From positions 620,001 to 684,000 of the forward strand of contig NZ_CP054257.1 in NCBI RefSeq assembly GCF_017893945.1: a stretch of 64,000 bases of DNA. The letters run 5' to 3'. This stretch comes from Treponema parvum (GTDB taxonomy: Bacteria > Spirochaetota > Spirochaetia > Treponematales > Treponemataceae). A model generated the notes under the pieces. It saw nothing but the letters and a program-made list of their open reading frames with translations. It ran no database searches and was not told where the DNA came from. The position numbers were made by a program, and so were the translations under genes. Shown here piece after piece: positions 8,992 to 17,832 of this stretch; the first letter of the stretch is position 1, and every line of letters starts with the position of its first letter.

Positions 8992-9375
8992 ATGCAGGCT
9001 TCGCGTAAAAAAACGCTGATCATAAGGGCGGTTCTCATTACAGGATATGTTTTGCTTGGAATTGTGATGTTTGTCACGGGACGATCCCATACGGTGTTAA
9101 TAGATAATAAAAATGCCGAAGACGCTTCTTATAAGGCGATTAATGGTATGGAGGTTTCTATAAATCGTCTGCCTCCGAGCGAATTTATGAAGGGAGACCG
9201 TGACAAATTTATCATAAAGGGGCAGCGTTTGAAAATCCGCGTCGCCTCCTTTGACGGGCAGGTAGACGAGGTGTTTAATCTTAAAATTCCGCTTACACAG
9301 GATGCGGTGCTTGTTTCCGTACCGAAACTTGTAAATAAAATTTCGGGAGCGGTCGAGCCTTTTTCCGTATATTAA
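8992..9375 (+). CDS. Small membrane-anchored protein of the ABC operon (DUF6672-like)
   Basis: A 127-residue protein starting one base after the permease stop, with GGAGGA a few bases upstream, so this start is preferred over an in-frame start inside the permease gene. One N-terminal transmembrane segment (about residues 12-31, ALITGYVLLGIVMFVTG-like) is followed by an extracytoplasmic region of about 95 residues. The position at the end of a DUF3798/ABC operon agrees with a family I recall as DUF6672, recorded beside such importers; that name is from memory. It has no known catalytic motif and may be an accessory subunit of the importer. Confidence 0.75.
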   Translation: MQASRKKTLIIRAVLITGYVLLGIVMFVTGRSHTVLIDNKNAEDASYKAINGMEVSINRLPPSEFMKGDRDKFIIKGQRLKIRVASFDGQVDEVFNLKIPLTQDAVLVSVPKLVNKISGAVEPFSVY

Positions 9376-9489
9376 AAACTCGTCGTTCGACGCCTCTGCC
9401 GCACGATTGTTTCGATCGCATTCCGTTTTGCGCAGGATCATGCGCAGAACAGGATCGGCGACTTTAAGCGTGCGGCTGCAATCCTCCAA

Positions 9490-11106
9490 TCAAACTTTGA
9501 ATTTTTTTACTTCTTGCAGCAATGTGTTAATGCTCGTCTTATTGTTTTGTGTCATTTCATTTACTTCTTGTATCGCGTTGTTTATTTCCTGTGCGCCGAT
9601 CGACATTTCATTCATCGCCGCAGTGATTATCGCCGTAAGTTCGTTAAGGTTTTTCATCTTTTCCGTGATGTGATTGCCGCTCTTTAGCATTTCGGAAGAA
9701 CCTTCGCTTACTTCCGCCGTCGCAGCGTTCATGCTTTTTATGGCCGACAAAATTTCGGAACTTCCCACGTCCTGTTCTTTCATCGCCGCAACGATCAGTT
9801 CTTCCTGCTTTGAAATTTCATTTACGGAGTCATATACTTCTACAAAGGAATCTTCCGCGCTTTTTCCGGCTACGGTCAGATCTTTGATCGTTTTTATGGA
9901 TTCGCCGATGACTTCTCCTATCTGTTTTCCCTGTACGTTGGATTCTTCGGCAAGTTTTCTGATTTCATCGGCGACTACGGCAAAACCTTTCCCCGTTTCG
10001 CCGGCGTGAGCGGCTTCGATAGCGGCGTTCATCGCCAAAAGATTTGTTTGGTTCGCAATATTTTGTATTACTTGGCTCGCTTCAAGCAGGGATTCGGATT
10101 TTTCGGCAATCTGGTTTACGACTTCATTCATTTCCCGTACGCCTACCTTGCCTTTTTGAGTCTGTCCGTATACAGTTTTGATGATCGAATTGTTTTTTTC
10201 AAGCATTTTTGCCACCGATGCAATGTTCGCTACCATCTGTTCAATCGCTGAAGACGAGCGCGATATGCTGCCAACCTGTATTTCTATCCTTAAATCCTGC
10301 TGACTGAGTTTCTTTGTAACTTGTTCAACGGCGGCGGCAGTTTCATTGACGTTTTCATTTTGAGATAATACTTGTCCTTTTATGGAATCTATATTTCCGT
10401 TGATTTGGTTTATGCCTGAGGCGGCTTCGGTCATGTTGGCGGAAAGATTTTCTCCGATAATCCCCATCTTATTTACATTTTCTTCTACGGACTTTATGGT
10501 AGCGCTTATCGATTTTATCGTTTGATCGAAATACCCTGCCAGCGCCGCAAGTTCGTCGTTGCCGTTAACGGGAAGATCGACCGTTAAGTCGCCGTTTGCA
10601 ATGTCTTTTAATGAGGTCATGATCTTTTTTACAGGTTTAATGATAAAACGCTTCGTAAAACCTGTTATAGTAAGGACGAACAGGAGCAAGATGAATATCA
10701 ATATTCCGGTTGTTTTTATGAAGAATATGTTTTTTTCCGTTTGTATGCTTTTGATGGAATAGCGCAGCTTTACAAAACCGATACGGTCTCCTGAAAAATC
10801 TTCGAGCGGATAATAGGCTACGGCATAACTGCCTTCCGTACGGATGAGCCCCTCATTTGTCAAGGATTTTAGAATGGAATCGGGATCTTTTTCCATTTCT
10901 TTTTCAAAATTAGTTCCTATGAGCTTATATGTTTTGTCCAAAGCAAGGGCATACACGCTTACGTCCAAACCTCCCGATAAAACTTCGGGCGTACAGTTGC
11001 TCGTGAACTGTTTTATAAATTCGTCGTTAATGGCGCCTCCGTATTCTACGCTGCCTATATGATGGCCGTCTTCAGCGAATACCGGATGGACTACGCGGAA
11101 GCCCAA
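9490..11106 (-). pseudogene. Methyl-accepting chemotaxis protein, C-terminal part (separated by frameshift)
   Basis: The larger part of a chemotaxis receptor. It begins in the end of the sensor domain ([24 protein letters not shown]), then has a transmembrane segment (about residues 128-150), a HAMP domain ([24 protein letters not shown]) and the coiled-coil signalling domain with the hairpin tip [26 protein letters not shown]. The frame opens only at a TTG with no ribosome-binding site, and the upstream sequence in this frame ([14 protein letters not shown]) continues the family pattern, so the true gene starts at 11615. One base missing from a 6-T run at 11141-11146 explains the break. It could be a real inactivation, a slippage site or an assembly error. 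Confidence 0.88.
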
Positions 11107-11111
11107 ATCGC

Positions 11112-11615
11112 TTACGCCTGCTTCGAGACCGTGAATTTCCTTTTTTCGGAATTCGCTTTAACTACCGTCGCCCGAAACGAAGAAAGATCGTCCCCGAATT
11201 TGGAAGGCCTTTGAACGCGCAAAAACGAAGTTGCAGGCGGCGTATGAAAATGAAATTGTTGCGCATGGTATTTTTCTTTCATAGTTACGAAAAGCGGTGC
11301 CGTTAATTGCAGGAGGGTTTTTCTGTCGCGCTCGGCAAAAGCCTTGACTATATTTTTATCCGAAGTGACGTTGTCTAATATGATGTTTCCCATGAGGGTA
11401 TAGGTGTTGATTTCATTATTGAAGGCAGAATATTTTAGGTCTCCAATGATTTTTATTTGGTCGTTTGAAAACTTCGTAATGCTTTGCCAGTCTTTTACCG
11501 AAAGGATGATGTACTGGACGACTAGCAGTAAGATCGTCGCTCCTATGAGTTTTTTCCCGAGCGACTGAGGCCGCTTTTTCTTTTCTGAATGATGTGATAC
11601 AGCTGTCTTGTTCAT
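11112..11615 (-). pseudogene. Methyl-accepting chemotaxis protein, N-terminal part (separated by frameshift)
   Basis: N-terminal 167 residues of the same receptor: a basic N-terminus, one transmembrane segment (about residues 25-44) and most of a Cache-type periplasmic sensor domain, recognisable by QQFHFHTPPATSFLRVQRP and KFGDDLSSFRATVV, a pattern of MCP cache domains of the dCache_3 type. After SEKR the frame runs into a short unrelated tail and a stop, while the matching continuation EIHGLEAG lies in another frame. Restoring a seventh base in the A run (minus strand) joins both parts into one receptor of about 710 residues. The start overlaps the current end of the methyltransferase frame by 4 bp. 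Confidence 0.85.
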
Positions 11616-13039
11616 AATTTGTAAAGCTCCTGCTTGTTATGTATGTTAAATATTTTACTATTATTTTCGGATAATGACCACATAACAGTAAGCAATAGCG
11701 ATTTTGTCGCGTTTTTTTGAAACAGGCCTCGCACTTTGTATTTGCCGAAAGCCGCGTTAGGAATTTTAAGGCTGTGCCGGTGCCGGTTTTCCGGCTTATG
11801 TCTTTTTTCTGATGATGATTCTGAAATACGGGGTGATCTTCTGGCTTCTGGCTTCTGGCTTCTGGCTTCTGGCTTCTGGCTTCTGGCTTCTGGCTTCTGG
11901 CTTCTGGCTTCTGGCTTCTGGCTTCTGGCTTCTGGCTTCTGGCTTCTGGCTTCTGGCTTCTGGCTTAATTTTGAGGGCAAAATCGTGAATGTCAAGTCTT
12001 TTTCATCGTTTCCTTTACGAAATTTTATGATTTCAAATTGTTCCGGACAATATTTATGAAGAAAACTTATAGGCACTCCCATGGCTTTATTATAGTCGGA
12101 GGGAATCGCGTCGGAAAAAGACACTTCGATAGCGTCATAATTATCATATTTTGGATAACCGTTTTCTTTTATGCGCGTGTGCCGGCTGAAATGCAAATTT
12201 TCTTCCATAGTCATAAGTTTTAAAGGCCTGTGGCGTTTACTGTGGTCGAGATTTGTAAACCAGCAGGAGTTTCCGAGCCGTGTATAGTTGCCGGAATAGC
12301 CCATACGTGCCGCTTTTTGTCTGTCTTTTTCTGAAAGGCGCGTTCCCTCAGGAACCGCAAACACCATGTCGGAACCGTTCCCCGTCGCGCCGAGCCAAAG
12401 TTTATTATCTTTTATCAGCGGAAAAACTTCTTTGTAAGTAATTGCATTCATGCTGCCTATGAGTAAAAATTTTTTGTCAGCCTCAAAAATCCATGCAAGA
12501 AATTCTCTGAACAGGCTGAACGGAGGGTTAGTGACTATTATGTCGGAATTATTCCTTAATTTTTTCATTTCATCGCTTCTAAAATCTCCGTCGCTCTTAA
12601 GATAGCCGTATTTTAAATGAACGGATTCAAGGTTACACTTGCAGAAAATTTTCGAGCATTCGTTGGAACTTGAGTTTTCTTTTTCTCGGTTTTCAATTAC
12701 GAGCATTTTTCCTTTTGCGCCGATTGCGCCGGCGTTATTTTTAGCGGAAGAAGATTCGCAAAATTTCTGAGGAGCGGAGTTTGACGATGTGCAAAGACGT
12801 CTGCCTGCGTAACATGTGCTGATAAGCTTTTTCAATTCGAATTTTTTAAAGTTTTGAACAAAAAATTTTGTGAAATTGCTTTGATCGGGATCGTCGCAGG
12901 GAAGAAAGACGGTTTTATTTTTAAAAACTTTATCGTTAAATTCAACGTATGCTTTAACTTCCTTTTGGATATCGGAATACTGCGTGTAAAACTCGTCGTT
13001 TTTTTGTTTTTTTGCGTTTTGCAGGCTAAAATTCGTCAT
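11612..13039 (-). CDS. EcoRI-family adenine-specific DNA methyltransferase with in-frame heptanucleotide repeat (probable phase-OFF or altered C-terminus)
   Basis: Type II-style N6-adenine methyltransferase related to the EcoRI methylase family (target GAATTC in the founding member; target here unknown). Visible: the N-terminal KNDEFYTQYSDIQKEV motif, the SAM-site region VFLPCDDPDQS (residues 44-54) and the catalytic motif IV NPPF at 171-174 within DIIVTNPPFSLFREF, then MGVPISFLHKYCPEQFEII near 330. From about residue 358 the frame enters 18 copies of a 7-bp unit, read as SQKPEAR six times, and then a tail unlike the family. The family-type end (PYFRIIIRKK then stop at 11796) lies just beyond the repeat in another frame; one extra unit would give a 416-residue protein with that end. 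No restriction endonuclease gene is adjacent. Ribosome-binding site is weak; the start is the only ATG after an upstream stop. Confidence 0.9.
   Translation of the reverse strand: MTNFSLQNAKKQKNDEFYTQYSDIQKEVKAYVEFNDKVFKNKTVFLPCDDPDQSNFTKFFVQNFKKFELKKLISTCYAGRRLCTSSNSAPQKFCESSSAKNNAGAIGAKGKMLVIENREKENSSSNECSKIFCKCNLESVHLKYGYLKSDGDFRSDEMKKLRNNSDIIVTNPPFSLFREFLAWIFEADKKFLLIGSMNAITYKEVFPLIKDNKLWLGATGNGSDMVFAVPEGTRLSEKDRQKAARMGYSGNYTRLGNSCWFTNLDHSKRHRPLKLMTMEENLHFSRHTRIKENGYPKYDNYDAIEVSFSDAIPSDYNKAMGVPISFLHKYCPEQFEIIKFRKGNDEKDLTFTILPSKLSQKPEARSQKPEARSQKPEARSQKPEARSQKPEARSQKPEARRSPRISESSSEKRHKPENRHRHSLKIPNAAFGKYKVRGLFQKNATKSLLLTVMWSLSENNSKIFNIHNKQELYKL
11838..11966. repeat. Heptanucleotide tandem repeat (about 18.4 copies) inside the methyltransferase gene
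   Basis: The unit CTTCTGG (plus strand) is repeated without visible interruption over 129 bp. Seven is not a multiple of three, so gain or loss of one unit changes the downstream reading frame. Long simple tandem repeats of this type change copy number by slipped-strand mispairing. Confidence 0.97.
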
Positions 13040-13459
13040 GTTTATTCGTGCGAGGGTTCAATACCTCGCTGCCGTTTGAAGTTTCGCTGCGAATCTGCGG
13101 CTAAGTTGTTGATTATCGCAGGTCAATACGTTAATTATATAACCGCTTTGTCCGGCTGTAAACGGCGGCTGTACGGCGATAGCTGCCGCTCGGTGTCAGT
13201 CCCCGCGTTTTTCATTCCGCGGGTATTGTTCCGGAACTCCGATGTGAACTGCCGCTTGCGCGGGCGTCATATAAGTCGCCGGAATTGCTCCGGCTGCGCC
13301 GCAAGCTTCAATATAGGCGGATATGTTCGGTTTATGATCTGTTTGTGATACATCAATTAATTAAAAATAATAAAATGTTCCGTCAGGTTTGACAAAACGG
13401 TAAAAAGCACATATAGTAAACTTATCTTTATTTTATAGCCGCATTGCGGAAAGATACAA
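13040..13459. other. Divergent intergenic region between methyltransferase and sugar kinase
   Basis: About 420 bp with no credible gene. It contains small hairpins: GCGAGG/CCTCGC around 13050-13069 and CCCGCG/CGCGGG around 13202-13223, and a GC-rich stretch near 13285-13315. The right end carries the kinase promoter. The left end must hold the methyltransferase promoter, which I could not identify. Confidence 0.6.
13389..13417 (+). promoter_or_regulatory. Consensus sigma-70 promoter for the sugar catabolic cluster
   Basis: TTGACA (13389-13394) and TATAGT (13412-13417) are separated by 17 bp and lie 43 bp upstream of the kinase start codon. No operator is evident around it. Confidence 0.75.
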
Positions 13460-14920
13460 ATGATAGTTGTTGTTGATGTAGGAACTTCCAGCCTGCGCGT
13501 GTCGCTGTTGGATTCTCAGGGACTCATAATACACTGCAGTCAAAGCAAGTATTCGCTCTCATACCCCGAACCTGACGCCGTCGAAATGGACATGAAAGTC
13601 TTTACCGGCGCACTGTGGGCGGCTCTTAAAGATTCCGCTTTGTGTGCGGAAGCTAACGCTCTTAAAGTCGAAGCTTTTGCCGTGACCGCTCAGCGTTCTT
13701 CCGTGATACCTGTGGACGAAGTCGGCGAGGCTTTGGGCAATGCGCTTATGTGGCAGGACACAAGGTCTTTCCCTATATGCGATGCTCTTAAACAAAAAAA
13801 GAAAGAGATATATTCGATTACCGGCATGAGTCTTTCTACTGTATTTTCATCGCCCAAGATGCAGTGGCTGAAAGAAAATAAAAGAGAAATATACGACTGC
13901 TCGTATAAACTGATCGGATTTTGCGAATACACCGTACATCAGCTGTGCGGCGCTTTCGCGACGGACACTTCGATTGCAAGCCGCACGAGTTTGTTTGACG
14001 TAGCCGCTCTTAAGTGGAGCGACAGCCTCATAGATATTTTCGGAATTGCAAAAGAAAAACTTTGTCCCATAATACCTGTAGGTTCAGTTGCAGGATTCGC
14101 CTCAAAACGTCTTTGCGAATTGTTCAAACTTGATTCCGACGTGCCGGTGATCTCTTCCGGGGGAGACCAGCAGTGCGCAGCCTTAGGACAAGGCTGTACC
14201 CGACCCGGCGACATAATGATAAATACCGGAAGCGGAGCCTATGTGCTGGGACTCGTTGACAGACCCGTGTATTCTTTTGAAAACGGAATAAGCTGCAATG
14301 TTTCAGCCTTAAACGGCAAATGGAATGTTGAAGGCTCCGTTTTAAGCGCGGGAAAAACACTTGACTGGGTAAACGAGCTTTTTTTTGCTTCCGAAGATGA
14401 AAAAAACAGATATGAAAATTTTACTCGGGCTTGTCTTGCTTCGCCTCCCGGCGCAAACGGGATGCGTTTTTCGGTTCACTTTGCAGGGCGGGGCACTCCG
14501 GTTTGGGACGCGTCGGAGCGCGGAGCCGTGTTCGGTTTAAGCTTTAAAAATACGAAAAACGATATTGCGCGCGCGGTTATGGAAGGAATCGCAGTTGCGG
14601 TAGGCGAATGCCTTGAATATACGGAAAAGACTATGGAAAGCTGTACTAAATCCGTTAGAATTTCAGGCGGGCTTGCAAAAGACGCTCTTTTTATCCGTAT
14701 GTTGTCCGCCGTGTCGAAAAAAAAGCTGCTTTATTCAAATCAAAGCGAATCCACAACTCTCGGCGCATGGATCAATGCAAGTCTGGCCTTGGGAAAGTAT
14801 AAAACCGCCGAAGATGCCTTTGCCGAATTGAACGAAAGACTTGAAACTTCGGCGTTTGAAAGTTCTATCGAAGAATGCGAATTATACGGAAAGATTGCTT
14901 CAGAGCTTAGGCTTAAATAA
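13460..14920 (+). CDS. FGGY-family carbohydrate kinase (xylulokinase-like)
   Basis: Cytoplasmic sugar or polyol kinase of 486 residues. Both actin-fold halves are visible: the N-terminal phosphate loop [13 protein letters not shown] (residues 4-16), the substrate-side motif LMWQDTR near 95, the central [12 protein letters not shown] region near 237, and the C-terminal adenosine motif [13 protein letters not shown] with the following ESTTLGAW. These are shared with xylulokinase, gluconokinase and related FGGY enzymes; the exact substrate cannot be fixed. Start ATG follows GGAAAGATACAA and a consensus promoter. It is the first gene of a cluster with a UlaG-like lactonase, an ABC importer and a GH3 glycosidase, suggesting it phosphorylates the imported carbohydrate. 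Confidence 0.88.
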   Translation: MIVVVDVGTSSLRVSLLDSQGLIIHCSQSKYSLSYPEPDAVEMDMKVFTGALWAALKDSALCAEANALKVEAFAVTAQRSSVIPVDEVGEALGNALMWQDTRSFPICDALKQKKKEIYSITGMSLSTVFSSPKMQWLKENKREIYDCSYKLIGFCEYTVHQLCGAFATDTSIASRTSLFDVAALKWSDSLIDIFGIAKEKLCPIIPVGSVAGFASKRLCELFKLDSDVPVISSGGDQQCAALGQGCTRPGDIMINTGSGAYVLGLVDRPVYSFENGISCNVSALNGKWNVEGSVLSAGKTLDWVNELFFASEDEKNRYENFTRACLASPPGANGMRFSVHFAGRGTPVWDASERGAVFGLSFKNTKNDIARAVMEGIAVAVGECLEYTEKTMESCTKSVRISGGLAKDALFIRMLSAVSKKKLLYSNQSESTTLGAWINASLALGKYKTAEDAFAELNERLETSAFESSIEECELYGKIASELRLK

Positions 14921-14985
14921 ACGGCAAATCGAACGGCTCGAATATCGAGCGTGCGGTTGTGAATGAGTTTTTTATGGAGGATAAA

Positions 14986-16050
14986 ATGTCAAAAATCGAT
15001 GAGATAACCAGAGAATCGTGGTTATTGGATTCCTTTCCGGAATGGGGAACCTGGCTGAACGAGGAAATAGAAGAGGAAATCGTACAGCCTAAGACGGTTG
15101 CAATGTGGTGGCTCGGCAACGTAGGGCTTTGGATAAAGACGCCGGGCGGAGCCAATATATGCACCGACCTTTGGTGCGGCAAGGGTAAGCGCACTAAAAA
15201 AGTAAAAGACATGGTCGCCGGTCATCAGATGGCGAATATGTGCGGCTGCAGACGGCTTCAGCCTAATCTGCGCAATTCGGTTTTCGTAATCGATCCCTTT
15301 GCGATCAAAAACGTGGATGCAATTCTTTCGACGCATTATCATCAGGATCACATAGATCCTAACGTAGCGGCTCATGTAGTAAAAAATCTGGATCCTTCCA
15401 TTCCCTTTATCGGTCCTAAAAAATCCGTAGAACTTTGGGTAAAATGGGGCGTGCCGCAGGACAGGTGCGTTACCGTAAAACCCGGAGACGTCGTTAAGAT
15501 AAAAGATACCGAAATAGTCGCCCTTGATTCCTTTGACAGAACGTGTTTGGTTACTACCGACGGCTATCAGGACATAAGAGGCGTTTGTCCCACCGATATG
15601 GACGAGAAGGCCGTAAACTTTTTGTTTAAAACGCCGGGCGGAAATATCTATCACAGCGGCGATTCTCATTATTCAATCTATTTTGCAAAACACGGCAAAG
15701 ATTACGATATCGACGTAGCCCTTGGAAGTTACGGTGAAAACCCTGTCGGAATTCAGGACAAAATGACAAGCATCGATATGCTCCGCATGGCGGAAGCCCT
15801 TAACTGCAAGGTAGTCATTCCCGTTCACTATGATATATGGTCGAATTTTATGCCGGATCTGAATGAAATAAAGGTTCTCTGGGATCTTAAAAAAGACCGC
15901 TTGGGTTATAAATTCCATCCGTTCTTTTGGGAAGTCGGCGGGAAATATATATATCCCAACGATAAAGAAAAAATCTATTATCATCATGACCGCGGTTTTC
16001 ACGACTGCTTTGACCACGAGCCGAATACCCCGTTCCGCTCGATATTGTAG
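14986..16050 (+). CDS. ulaG: UlaG-like L-ascorbate-6-phosphate lactonase (metallo-beta-lactamase fold)
   Basis: Predicted cytoplasmic metal-dependent hydrolase of 354 residues, the same length as E. coli UlaG, which opens the lactone ring of L-ascorbate 6-phosphate. The metal site HYHQDHID lies near residues 117-124, with further His/Asp at YHSGDSHYS and VIPVHYDIW; the N-terminus [22 protein letters not shown] is characteristic of UlaG. The start was placed at 14986 because ATGGAGG precedes it; an upstream in-frame ATG at 14959 lacks a ribosome-binding site. No ascorbate PTS is present here; an ABC importer and an FGGY kinase flank it, so the phosphorylated lactone would have to be made by a kinase. 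A related lactone may be the true substrate. Confidence 0.88.
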   Translation: MSKIDEITRESWLLDSFPEWGTWLNEEIEEEIVQPKTVAMWWLGNVGLWIKTPGGANICTDLWCGKGKRTKKVKDMVAGHQMANMCGCRRLQPNLRNSVFVIDPFAIKNVDAILSTHYHQDHIDPNVAAHVVKNLDPSIPFIGPKKSVELWVKWGVPQDRCVTVKPGDVVKIKDTEIVALDSFDRTCLVTTDGYQDIRGVCPTDMDEKAVNFLFKTPGGNIYHSGDSHYSIYFAKHGKDYDIDVALGSYGENPVGIQDKMTSIDMLRMAEALNCKVVIPVHYDIWSNFMPDLNEIKVLWDLKKDRLGYKFHPFFWEVGGKYIYPNDKEKIYYHHDRGFHDCFDHEPNTPFRSIL

Positions 16051-16113
16051 TTTCGGTTATGCCGTGCGCGGCTGATGTGCCGGCCGTGCTTTGTACGCTG
16101 AAAATTTATGCGG

Positions 16114-16149
16114 CCTATTTTATAAATCGTTGATTTATGCGATAATAGG
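16114..16149. repeat. Inverted repeat upstream of the family 1 binding protein
   Basis: CCTATT (16114-16119) pairs with AATAGG (16144-16149), and between them ATAAATC pairs with GATTTAT around GTT. A second exact repeat, GTGCGC/GCGCAC with a 5-nt spacer, is at 16207-16223. No T-run follows, so an operator or RNA leader element is more likely than a terminator. Confidence 0.5.
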
Positions 16150-16284
16150 CATATAGGAATTACAATAGCGTCTGGTGTATTTCAGTTTACAGCTGTTTAT
16201 TAAATTGTGCGCAAAGAGCGCACTAATGCGTCGTCCCGAAAGCTCAAATCTTTCTGCGGCGGCACATTCGAAAAGGAGTTTTAA

Positions 16285-17535
16285 ATGAAAAAAAATCTGT
16301 TGAGTGTTTTGGCACTTTTTTTTGCGTTTTCATTGCTTTTTGCCGGAGGAGCAAAAGACGAAGGGGCGGCACAAGGCGTAACGACTGTGCGTATCGCTTT
16401 GTGGGACTATGACGTTGCCGGTTCGGTATATCCGGCTTTGTTTGCGGAATTTGAAAAAGCCAATCCCGACATAAAAATTGAAGTCGTAAACGCGCCTGCA
16501 AACGATTACGAAACAAAACTTACCACAATGCTCGCTTCAGGCGACAGCATTGACGTTTTTTTTGCAAAGTCTAACACTTCGTATCCTACCGTAGTTGAAA
16601 TGGATTTTGCAAAGGATTTGAATCCTCTAATAAAAAAATACAATTATGACGTTAAACCCTACGGAACCGTTCTCAAGCAGCATTATGAAATAAACGGCGG
16701 TTTGTACGCTCTGCCGTTCAGAACGAACGATTGGGTTTTGTACTACAATAAAGCTATGTTTGACAAAGCGGGACTTCCTTATCCTACAAACGATATGACA
16801 TGGGAAAAATTCTTTGAGACTGGTAAAAAACTTTCGCACGGCGACGAGTACGGCTCTGCATTCTACCCCAAGCCCGGTTTTATTGTTCCCGTGTTGATCG
16901 GCGCTGTAGACGGGTTTGATATTTCCGTTTCGGATTTTAACCTGCTGGTTCCGGCTGCAAAAAAAGTTAAGGCAGCTATGGACGAAGGCGCTTGGGAAAA
17001 ATTTGCGGAATCCGTATCTTTGTCTAAAGATCAGACCTTCTTTTTCCACGGCAAGTGGGGAATGTTTTACGACGGTTCGTGGTTTACACAGATGCTCGAA
17101 GCCAGAAAAGATCTGGGCTTTAAGTACGGCATTGTGAAATCTCCGTATTGGGCGGGGACGGCTAAAAAAGGATTCGCAACTTCGACGCCCGTTCTTATGA
17201 GCTCTACTACTAAAAAAGAATCTGCCGCATGGCGCCTCATAACGGGTATTTGCGGCGCCGAAGGAGCAAAGATGGTTGCAAAGTCAATGCTTGTGCCCGG
17301 ATATATGAGCGGCGATATTATGAACACGTTTAAAGAAAGCACAAAGCTGGATGAAAGTTCGATGAAGGCTCTTACAAACAATGTTTCTTACGGGCTTGGA
17401 GCCGCAAGTGTAAATTTGGCAAAACTTTCGGCGGCGTTCAATCAGGAACTCGAATCGTTCCTTACGAACAATCAAAGCGCCGAAAAGATGGCCGAAAATC
17501 TTAATAAGCGACGTACGGAAATTTTGAAAAAATAA
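16285..17535 (+). CDS. ABC sugar transporter, family 1 extracellular solute-binding protein
   Basis: Exported binding protein of 416 residues for an oligosaccharide-type (CUT1) importer. The signal peptide is MKKNLLSVLALFFAFSLLFAGG, followed by the mature start TTVRIALWDYD; the family 1 pattern FEKANPDIKIEVVNAPANDYETKLTTMLASG is at residues 50-80 and ALPFRTNDWVLYYNKAMFDKAGLPYP follows near 150. A strong AAAAGGAG ribosome-binding site precedes the ATG. Two permease genes follow after a 297-bp gap containing stem-loops. The partner ATPase is not in the cluster, as is common for CUT1 systems that share an MsmK/UgpC-like ATPase. Confidence 0.93.
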   Translation: MKKNLLSVLALFFAFSLLFAGGAKDEGAAQGVTTVRIALWDYDVAGSVYPALFAEFEKANPDIKIEVVNAPANDYETKLTTMLASGDSIDVFFAKSNTSYPTVVEMDFAKDLNPLIKKYNYDVKPYGTVLKQHYEINGGLYALPFRTNDWVLYYNKAMFDKAGLPYPTNDMTWEKFFETGKKLSHGDEYGSAFYPKPGFIVPVLIGAVDGFDISVSDFNLLVPAAKKVKAAMDEGAWEKFAESVSLSKDQTFFFHGKWGMFYDGSWFTQMLEARKDLGFKYGIVKSPYWAGTAKKGFATSTPVLMSSTTKKESAAWRLITGICGAEGAKMVAKSMLVPGYMSGDIMNTFKESTKLDESSMKALTNNVSYGLGAASVNLAKLSAAFNQELESFLTNNQSAEKMAENLNKRRTEILKK

Positions 17536-17542
17536 ACTTTAT

Positions 17543-17576
17543 GTGCCCTCTAAAAACTGCGGTTTTTAGAGGGCAC
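17543..17576 (+). terminator. Strong stem-loop after the binding protein (includes 26-bp palindrome, family member 2)
   Basis: Fifteen-bp perfect arms GTGCCCTCTAAAAAC and GTTTTTAGAGGGCAC enclose the tetraloop TGCG. The inner 26 bp (17547-17572) match palindromes at 5093 and 39115. Only TTTA follows, so it may be an RNA-stabilising or attenuating hairpin that keeps binding-protein expression above that of the permeases rather than a full terminator. Confidence 0.7.
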
Positions 17577-17640
17577 TTTAGCCGTATTCGCTTTTGAAAG
17601 TGAAATTTCAAAGGCGAATGACGTACACCGGTGAAGACGA

Positions 17641-17744
17641 CCGGCAGCAGCCTCTGCGCCGTATGAGACTTTCGGGTTTTGGCTTTGGGCGCTGCATGTC
17701 TGAAAACTGCTGCCGGCCGTGTCCGATGCGATACTGTCGGCCGG
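17641..17744 (+). promoter_or_regulatory. Alternative stem-loops in the leader of the permease genes
   Basis: CCGGCAGCAG (17641-17650) is exactly complementary to CTGCTGCCGG (17707-17716). CCGGCCG (17713-17719) is exactly complementary to CGGCCGG (17738-17744). The two stems share bases 17713-17716 and cannot both form fully. This could be a regulatory leader; no known riboswitch class was recognised. Confidence 0.4.
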
Positions 17745-17832
17745 TATGGTTGTAAATGCCGTGTTGCTTGCATTTGCCTTATTTTGTGAGGCCGTGGTTT
17801 TTTATTTCAGTTTATAAAAACGAGGTTTTAAT

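Noticed and set aside
11838..11966. CRISPR array
   Set aside because: The repeat is a 7-bp unit without unique spacers, entirely inside a coding frame; it is a simple tandem repeat.
11736..12059. Plus-strand frame reading LASGFWL repeats
   Set aside because: This is the antisense translation of the heptanucleotide repeat; there is no start signal or homology.
13046..13075. tRNA T-arm-like hairpin (GGTTCAATACC context)
   Set aside because: The stem is 6 bp with an 8-nt loop and no acceptor, D or anticodon arms can be found nearby, so it is not a tRNA gene or a convincing attachment site.
12854..13348. Plus-strand open frame of 164 codons across the methyltransferase 5' end
   Set aside because: It is antisense to the well-supported methyltransferase for much of its length and encodes no recognisable protein.
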